Shown here: piece by piece, positions 49,710 to 53,633 of the stretch | Layout of the letters: every line of letters starts with the position of its first letter | How positions within the stretch are numbered: position 1 is the first letter of the stretch | DNA from: WFQV01 sp964611145 | Lineage (GTDB): Bacteria; Bacteroidota; Ignavibacteria; Ignavibacteriales; Melioribacteraceae | Direction: 5' to 3' | Assembly (NCBI GenBank): GCA_964611145.1 | Contig: CAZSYM010000015.1 | Span: 1 to 53,633 of the forward strand | Length of the DNA stretch: 53,633 nt | Notes under the pieces: model-generated | Seen by the model: only the letters and a program-made list of their open reading frames with translations | Told to the model about the DNA's origin: nothing | Databases searched by the model: none | Program-made: the position numbers and the translations under genes

Positions 49710-50232
49710 TTTTTCCCCTTTCTACAAGGGATGGCTACAAAAAGAATTTTCCATAGCGGAAAAACTCATACCGAACTTCGTGAGAGCGCTCAGTACCGTT
49801 AAAAGCAAGAGAAAAATAAATTACGATAAAATCGTAAACAGAATTCAGCTCAAAAGAATTCAAAATTCAACTACCCTAATCGAGGGTTTTATAGAAAATC
49901 TTCAATATTTACACGAGGAGCTTCTAAAGCTAAAGTATAAAAAGCAAATGCCATTCTCTGAATATGATAAGCTTTTCGGGGAGTTACTCGAAGGGGTTGC
50001 GAAAAACCTTTTCGAAAGCATCGCCTTGATTCTTAACATTATCGAAAATCAAACTCCGAAGGCACGCAAAGAATGGCAAGACACAACAAAAAAAATCAAA
50101 AGGGACTTTTCGGAACTCGAAAAACTCTGCCATCCTCTTTCCTCAACAGTTTCCATACCACACGGTTGCGAAAGAATTCTGGAGGGAACGGATAACATGT
50201 TAAGCAAAATTCAAGAACTTGTTTCGGAGTAA
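49696..50232 (+). CDS. Helical protein of unknown function coupled to hutI
   Basis: A 178-residue, almost entirely helical protein without signal peptide or membrane segment. It begins SENDFSPFYKGWLQKEFSIA and is rich in Lys, Glu, Leu and Ile, with long amphipathic helices at about 55-80 and 95-135. It shows no enzyme motif and does not resemble formimidoyltransferase-cyclodeaminase, which might be expected beside hutI. It overlaps hutI by 14 bases, so expression is likely coupled, and ends five bases before the muramidase gene ATG. I do not recognise its family. Confidence 0.7.
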   Translation: MSENDFSPFYKGWLQKEFSIAEKLIPNFVRALSTVKSKRKINYDKIVNRIQLKRIQNSTTLIEGFIENLQYLHEELLKLKYKKQMPFSEYDKLFGELLEGVAKNLFESIALILNIIENQTPKARKEWQDTTKKIKRDFSELEKLCHPLSSTVSIPHGCERILEGTDNMLSKIQELVSE

Positions 50233-50236
50233 AAGA

Positions 50237-51472
50237 ATGAAAACAAGAACAATCGCTTTTTTGATTGCCGTTACGGCAACTCTCCTCTTGGCTCAACCCA
50301 AAGTAAAAACAGGCTTGATGATACTAAAGGAGAAAAATTTTGAAATTCTAAAGGGCAAAAATATCGGGCTAATCACTAATCCCACCGGAGTGGACGACAG
50401 TTTGAATTCCATTATAGACATTTTATACAATTCTCCGAACGTGAAATTGAAAGCGCTTTATGGTCCCGAACACGGGGTCAGAGGTTCGCACGGCGCGGGA
50501 GAAAAAGTCGGTTCATATACGGACGAATATACAGGCTTACCCGTGTTTTCTCTATACGGAAAAACACGTAAACCGACAAAAGAAATGTTAAAAGGCATAG
50601 ACGCCCTCGTTTATGATATTCAAGACATAGGAAGTCGCTCTTATACATATATAAGCACAATGGGGCTTTGTATGGAAGCCGCAGCGGAGAACGGTATTGA
50701 GTTCATTCTGTTAGACCGTCCCAATCCTCTCGGCGGAAATTTGGTGGAAGGAAATTTAGTGGAAGACGGTTTCTTTTCGTTTGTGAGCGAATTTAAAATT
50801 CCCTACGTGTACGGTCTAACGGCAGGAGAGCTTGCTCTTTTTCTAAACGACACATGGCTCAAAGAAAAAGATTTACACTGCAATCTCAAAATAGTAAAGA
50901 TGGAAGGCTGGAAAAGAAATATGATTTTCAAGGAAACCGGTTTACCGTGGGTTCCCACTTCCCCACATATTCCCGAAATGGATTCTCCTTTTTACTATGC
51001 AATTTCCGGAGTTTTGGGTGAACTGAACATTATGTCGAACGGTGTCGGCTATACAATTCCTTTCAAAACCTTCGCCGCCGAATGGATTGATGCTAAAAAA
51101 TTTGCGGACGCAATGAACTCCTTGCATTTGCACGGGCTCCGCTTTCGTCCGATTTCATACAAACCTTATTATTCTTTCGGGAAAGGGAAAACACTACACG
51201 GCGTTCAAGTTTACATCACCGATTTCAAAAATATTCATCTAACGGAAGTGCAATTCATCGCAATGGAAGTACTGCACAAACTTTATCCCGACAAAGATTT
51301 TTTCGCAATGGCGGACAGCTCCCGAATCAAAATGTTCGACAAAGTGGCGGGTACGGACAAAATACGCGAGACATTCCAAAAAGATTATAATTTTGACAGC
51401 ATCAAAGATTTATTTTACAAGGACGCCGAACAGTTCAAGCGCGCAACTCGAAAGTACTATTTATACAAATAG
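50237..51472 (+). CDS. namZ: NamZ-like exo-beta-N-acetylmuramidase (DUF1343)
   Basis: A 411-residue exported protein (signal MKTRTIAFLIAVTATLLLAQ) of the DUF1343/NamZ family, which removes MurNAc from the non-reducing end of peptidoglycan fragments. Family marks are YGPEHGVRGSHGAGEKVG, DEYTGLPVFSLYG, DIQDIGSRSYTYISTM, LLDRPNPLGG and PHIPEMDSP. The ATG at 50237 sits four bases after the previous stop; an earlier TTG would overlap it and spoil the signal peptide. It points to cell-wall sugar recycling. No MurNAc transporter or kinase is linked here. Confidence 0.88.
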   Translation: MKTRTIAFLIAVTATLLLAQPKVKTGLMILKEKNFEILKGKNIGLITNPTGVDDSLNSIIDILYNSPNVKLKALYGPEHGVRGSHGAGEKVGSYTDEYTGLPVFSLYGKTRKPTKEMLKGIDALVYDIQDIGSRSYTYISTMGLCMEAAAENGIEFILLDRPNPLGGNLVEGNLVEDGFFSFVSEFKIPYVYGLTAGELALFLNDTWLKEKDLHCNLKIVKMEGWKRNMIFKETGLPWVPTSPHIPEMDSPFYYAISGVLGELNIMSNGVGYTIPFKTFAAEWIDAKKFADAMNSLHLHGLRFRPISYKPYYSFGKGKTLHGVQVYITDFKNIHLTEVQFIAMEVLHKLYPDKDFFAMADSSRIKMFDKVAGTDKIRETFQKDYNFDSIKDLFYKDAEQFKRATRKYYLYK

Positions 51473-51507
51473 ATTCCGAATATGGACAAGAATTCGAATT
51501 AAACATT

Positions 51508-51515
51508 TATATTTG
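51508..51515 (+). promoter_or_regulatory. TATATTTG box upstream of plsY
   Basis: TATATTTG ends 26 bases before the plsY ATG in a 68-base gap. It repeats the box seen before cdd. TGGACA lies 19 bases upstream, which would be a long spacer for sigma70. It is a candidate -10/-7 element only. Confidence 0.35.
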
Positions 51516-51540
51516 AAAAAGAAAATTTCAAAAAAGAACA

Positions 51541-52167
51541 ATGAATGAAATCATTATATCTGTAATTTCCTATCTGCTCGGTTCAATTCCGACAGCATAT
51601 CTTGCGGTTAAATTCAAATCCGACAAGGATATTCGAGAAGAAGGCAGCGGAAACGTCGGTGCGATGAATTCTTTCGAGGTTACCAATTCCAAATTAATAG
51701 GCCTCGTTGTCTTAATCGTAGACTCTGCAAAAGGTGCAATTTCCGTTCTAATAGCAAAGCAATTCGGAAATTCTTTTTCACTTCCCATGATTGCGTTGAT
51801 TTTTTCCGTTGCGGGCCATTGTTTTAACCCATGGCTTAAATTCAAAGGCGGGCGCGGTTTGGCGACAGCCGCCGGGGGTGCACTCGTTTTTTCCCCCGTT
51901 GTGCTCGTAACATGGTTAATACTTTGGCTTGTCGCTTACCTCTTCAAAAAAAACATACACTTCGCCAACATTTCCGCTACTATTCTTACTCTTGCTCTGG
52001 CTCTGGATTCCACGCACCTTTTCAATAAGTTTACTTATCCCCCCGCACAGCCGGAGTGGGAATATAAAGTAGGAATATCCATTGCCTTAATCATCATCTT
52101 AATAAAACATTGGAAACCTTTAAAAGAATATTTCACCACTTTTAAAAGCAACAAAACAGAGAGCTAA
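51541..52167 (+). CDS. plsY: Acyl-phosphate glycerol-3-phosphate acyltransferase
   Basis: A 208-residue five-helix membrane enzyme that transfers an acyl chain from acyl-phosphate to glycerol-3-phosphate, the first step of phospholipid synthesis. The three family motifs are visible: LGSIPTAYLA then EEGSGNVGAMN near the start, GHCFNPWLKFKGGRGLATAAGG in the middle, and a C-terminal KHWKPL. Length is typical. It is followed one base later by htrA. PlsX, its usual partner, is not in the window. Confidence 0.95.
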   Translation: MNEIIISVISYLLGSIPTAYLAVKFKSDKDIREEGSGNVGAMNSFEVTNSKLIGLVVLIVDSAKGAISVLIAKQFGNSFSLPMIALIFSVAGHCFNPWLKFKGGRGLATAAGGALVFSPVVLVTWLILWLVAYLFKKNIHFANISATILTLALALDSTHLFNKFTYPPAQPEWEYKVGISIALIIILIKHWKPLKEYFTTFKSNKTES

Positions 52168-52168
52168 A

Positions 52169-53365
52169 ATGAAAAATTTCAAAATCGCATTTTTGTCGTC
52201 TTTAATAACAATAGTCTTGATGTCCGTTCTTTTCGCATATTTCTACTACATGAACGACGTCAATATGGCACAATCCTTAAGTGAAAATTCCGGTGGCACA
52301 ATAAAAAAACAAAAGTCTTCCGAAATACTTCCAGTCTCTAAAAAAGTGTTACAAAAACAAATCACTCTCAGCCGAAGAAATGTAATCACGGAAACCGTCA
52401 AGAAAGTAAGCCCCGCCGTTGTGGGCATAAACGTAACCGAAATACACACAATTCGTACTCCATGGAGCAACGACCCATTTTTCAGTCAATTTTTCGGCGA
52501 CAGATTTTTCAGGCAGGAAGTAAAAAGTCTCGGCTCGGGAGCCATCATTTCTCCCGATGGATACATAATAACCAACGACCATGTGGCGGGAAATGCCGTC
52601 AAAATAATTGTTACCATGACCAACGGAGAAAAATACGATGCTCAACTAATCGGAACGGACAAAGTATCCGATATTTCCCTCCTCAAAATCGATGCGGAAA
52701 ATCTTCCATATCTAAAACTCGGCAATTCCGATTCCGTTCTAATAGGCGAATGGGCAATTGCATTGGGTAATCCTTTCGGGTTATTTGAAATAAATGACAA
52801 ACCCACCGTTACCGTTGGAGTAATTAGTGCAACAGGAATGAATTTGGGACCCTCCAACGAGCATTATTACCTGGACATGCTCCAAACCGATGCGGCAATA
52901 AACTCCGGAAACAGCGGCGGGCCTCTCGTAAACTCGTTGGGAGAATTAATCGGTATGAATACACTTATCTACTCCAAAACAGGCGGAAGTATAGGAGTGG
53001 GCTTTGCCATACCGGTCAACAAGATTAAAAAGATAATCAAAGAGTTAAAAAACAAGGGATATGTTGATAGGAATTTCTGGACGGGATTAACCATTCAGCC
53101 TATAGATGCGGGAATCGCCAAATACTACGGACTAAAAAGCACGCGGGGAGTAATTATCACCAATATTATTAACAATTCTCCTGCAATGAAAGCCGGTCTA
53201 AAGATAGGCGATATTATTCTAAAGGTTAACAAATACAGAATAGATGATGAAACTATGCTTATCGGAGTTCTCCAAGAATTCAGAACTGACGAAACAATAA
53301 CATTAACCATTCTGAGAGAAAACCAACCACTTAAAATTAAAATGAAATTGGAAAGCAGAGAATAA
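52169..53365 (+). CDS. HtrA/Deg-family serine protease, membrane-anchored, one PDZ domain
   Basis: A 398-residue periplasmic protease. An N-terminal hydrophobic segment (about 6-28) acts as a signal anchor. The trypsin-like domain has the full triad: His138 (TNDHVAG), Asp168 (VSDISLL) and Ser249 (NSGNSGGPL). A single PDZ domain follows (about 300-398, ITNIINNSPAMKAGLKIGDIIL). The DegS- or HhoA-like layout suggests a regulatory or quality-control protease rather than DegP with two PDZ domains. It starts one base after plsY. Which of degS, degP or htrA applies cannot be told. Confidence 0.92.
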   Translation: MKNFKIAFLSSLITIVLMSVLFAYFYYMNDVNMAQSLSENSGGTIKKQKSSEILPVSKKVLQKQITLSRRNVITETVKKVSPAVVGINVTEIHTIRTPWSNDPFFSQFFGDRFFRQEVKSLGSGAIISPDGYIITNDHVAGNAVKIIVTMTNGEKYDAQLIGTDKVSDISLLKIDAENLPYLKLGNSDSVLIGEWAIALGNPFGLFEINDKPTVTVGVISATGMNLGPSNEHYYLDMLQTDAAINSGNSGGPLVNSLGELIGMNTLIYSKTGGSIGVGFAIPVNKIKKIIKELKNKGYVDRNFWTGLTIQPIDAGIAKYYGLKSTRGVIITNIINNSPAMKAGLKIGDIILKVNKYRIDDETMLIGVLQEFRTDETITLTILRENQPLKIKMKLESRE

Positions 53366-53414
53366 TTGAACAATATCGTGCCGAATAAAAATCTTGCAAA
53401 GTTTTTCTCGAAAG

Positions 53415-53435
53415 AATTGAAAAATAAGTTCAATT
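53415..53435 (+). terminator. Weak hairpin after htrA
   Basis: AATTGAA and TTCAATT form a seven-base AT-rich stem with a seven-base loop, about 50 bases past the htrA stop. The nearest T-run (53442-53446) is six bases beyond the stem, so it is a poor terminator. The tRNA promoter begins directly after it. Confidence 0.25.
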
Positions 53436-53444
53436 ACTATATTT

Positions 53445-53473
53445 TTGACATCCTAAATTAAGTTCTTTATAGA
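53445..53473 (+). promoter_or_regulatory. Sigma70 promoter of tRNA-Leu
   Basis: TTGACA (53445-53450) and TATAGA (53468-53473) are separated by 17 bases, placing the start near 53480, about twelve bases before the mature tRNA. It is the clearest promoter in the window and shows that the major sigma factor here reads near-canonical boxes. Confidence 0.7.
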
Positions 53474-53491
53474 GGTGTTCGTAAAACATAA

Positions 53492-53575
53492 GCCGAAGTG
53501 GCGGAATTGGTAGACGCGCATGACTCAAAATCATGTATCCGCAAGGATGTGCCGGTTCGAGTCCGGCCTTCGGTA
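53492..53575 (+). tRNA. tRNA-Leu (anticodon CAA)
   Basis: An 84-base class II tRNA. The acceptor stem pairs GCCGAAG with CTTCGGT (one G-U pair), with discriminator A at 53575. The anticodon stem CATGA/TCATG encloses CTCAAAA, so the anticodon is CAA (53526-53528), reading UUG. The extended variable arm (ATCC-GCAA-GGAT) is typical of Leu. The T arm is GCCGG-TTCGAGT-CCGGC. The following bases are CCG, so the 3' CCA is not fully encoded and must be added by an enzyme. Confidence 0.95.
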
Positions 53576-53581
53576 CCGTAA

Positions 53582-53607
53582 GGGGGAATTTTCATTCCCC
53601 CTTTTTT
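53582..53607 (+). terminator. Intrinsic terminator of tRNA-Leu
   Basis: GGGGGAAT (53582-53589) and ATTCCCCC (53594-53601) pair perfectly across a TTTC loop and are followed by six T. This strong rho-independent terminator closes the monocistronic tRNA transcript seven bases after the tRNA. Confidence 0.9.
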
Positions 53608-53633
53608 ATTTTAACCAAAGGTAAATAACACAT

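Noticed and set aside
1..53633. CRISPR array, insertion sequence, prophage or defence island
   Set aside because: No direct-repeat array, transposase, integrase, phage structural gene, restriction or Cas domain was seen in any frame.

Overview
The window looks like a chromosomal segment from a Gram-negative member of the Bacteroidota-Chlorobiota-Ignavibacteriota (FCB) group. The evidence is a HU-like/SPOR membrane protein, ExbB-ExbD-ExbD and ExbB-ExbD-TonB cassettes, a FadL-type porin, SGNH and SPOR lipoproteins, a DUF92 protein and MutS2. The DNA is AT-rich (roughly 40% GC by eye). Several genes have clear Shine-Dalgarno sequences (AAGGAG, AGGAGG, GAGAGG), and the tRNA promoter is a canonical TTGACA-17-TATAGA. 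Both traits fit Ignavibacteria/Kapabacteria-like lineages better than Bacteroidia, but I cannot fix the species. I see no insertion sequence, prophage, integrase, rRNA or CRISPR array.

Layout. (1) 0.18-4.9 kb, plus strand: flotillin-like floA, a small membrane-anchored partner, a UvrD/PcrA-type helicase and a GT2 glycosyltransferase. (2) 4.9-5.7 kb, minus strand: ferredoxin-NADP reductase. (3) 5.8-9.0 kb, plus: a tightly overlapping nucleoside-salvage operon (cdd-tdk-nupC-punA). (4) 9.0-11.0 kb, plus: rqcH overlapping a HEPN-like gene. (5) 11.0-16.9 kb, plus: three GT9 heptosyltransferase-like genes, a homocysteine methyltransferase-family gene, ispE and a CDF metal transporter. (6) 16.9-48.3 kb: about 31 kb entirely on the minus strand. 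Read 5'->3' on that strand it runs glgA, gmhB, a surface lipoprotein/outer-membrane/TPR group, glyA, tatC, long-chain prenyl diphosphate synthase, DUF92, a giant TPR protein, a beta-barrel, HU/SPOR, exbB-exbD-tonB, exbB-exbD-exbD, yqeY, cvpA, a 42-codon gene, mutS2, biotin carboxylase, biotin carrier protein, fadL, SGNH lipoprotein, SPOR lipoprotein, a prenol-kinase-like protein and kup. (7) 48.4-53.6 kb, plus: hutI, an unknown helical protein, a NamZ-like muramidase, plsY, an HtrA protease and tRNA-Leu(CAA) with promoter and terminator.

Much of the window serves the envelope: LPS heptose (GT9 enzymes, GmhB), phospholipid (PlsY), isoprenoid carriers (IspE, prenyl synthase, prenol-kinase-like proteins), TonB/ExbBD energy coupling and quality control (HtrA). 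A second theme is salvage (nucleosides, histidine, cell-wall sugars, possibly prenols). A third is ribosome rescue: RqcH and MutS2/RqcU homologues are both present.

Most genes are ordinary family members. The best leads are the 42-codon gene between cvpA and mutS2 and an apparent fusion of a degenerate VTE5-like domain with a VTE6/DUF92 domain beside a prenyl diphosphate synthase. The HEPN-like gene coupled to rqcH, a GmhB that lacks two usual zinc ligands, a terminator abutting the yqeY ribosome-binding site and a perfect palindrome between glgA and hutI also deserve a look. I found no clearly new defence or mobile system.
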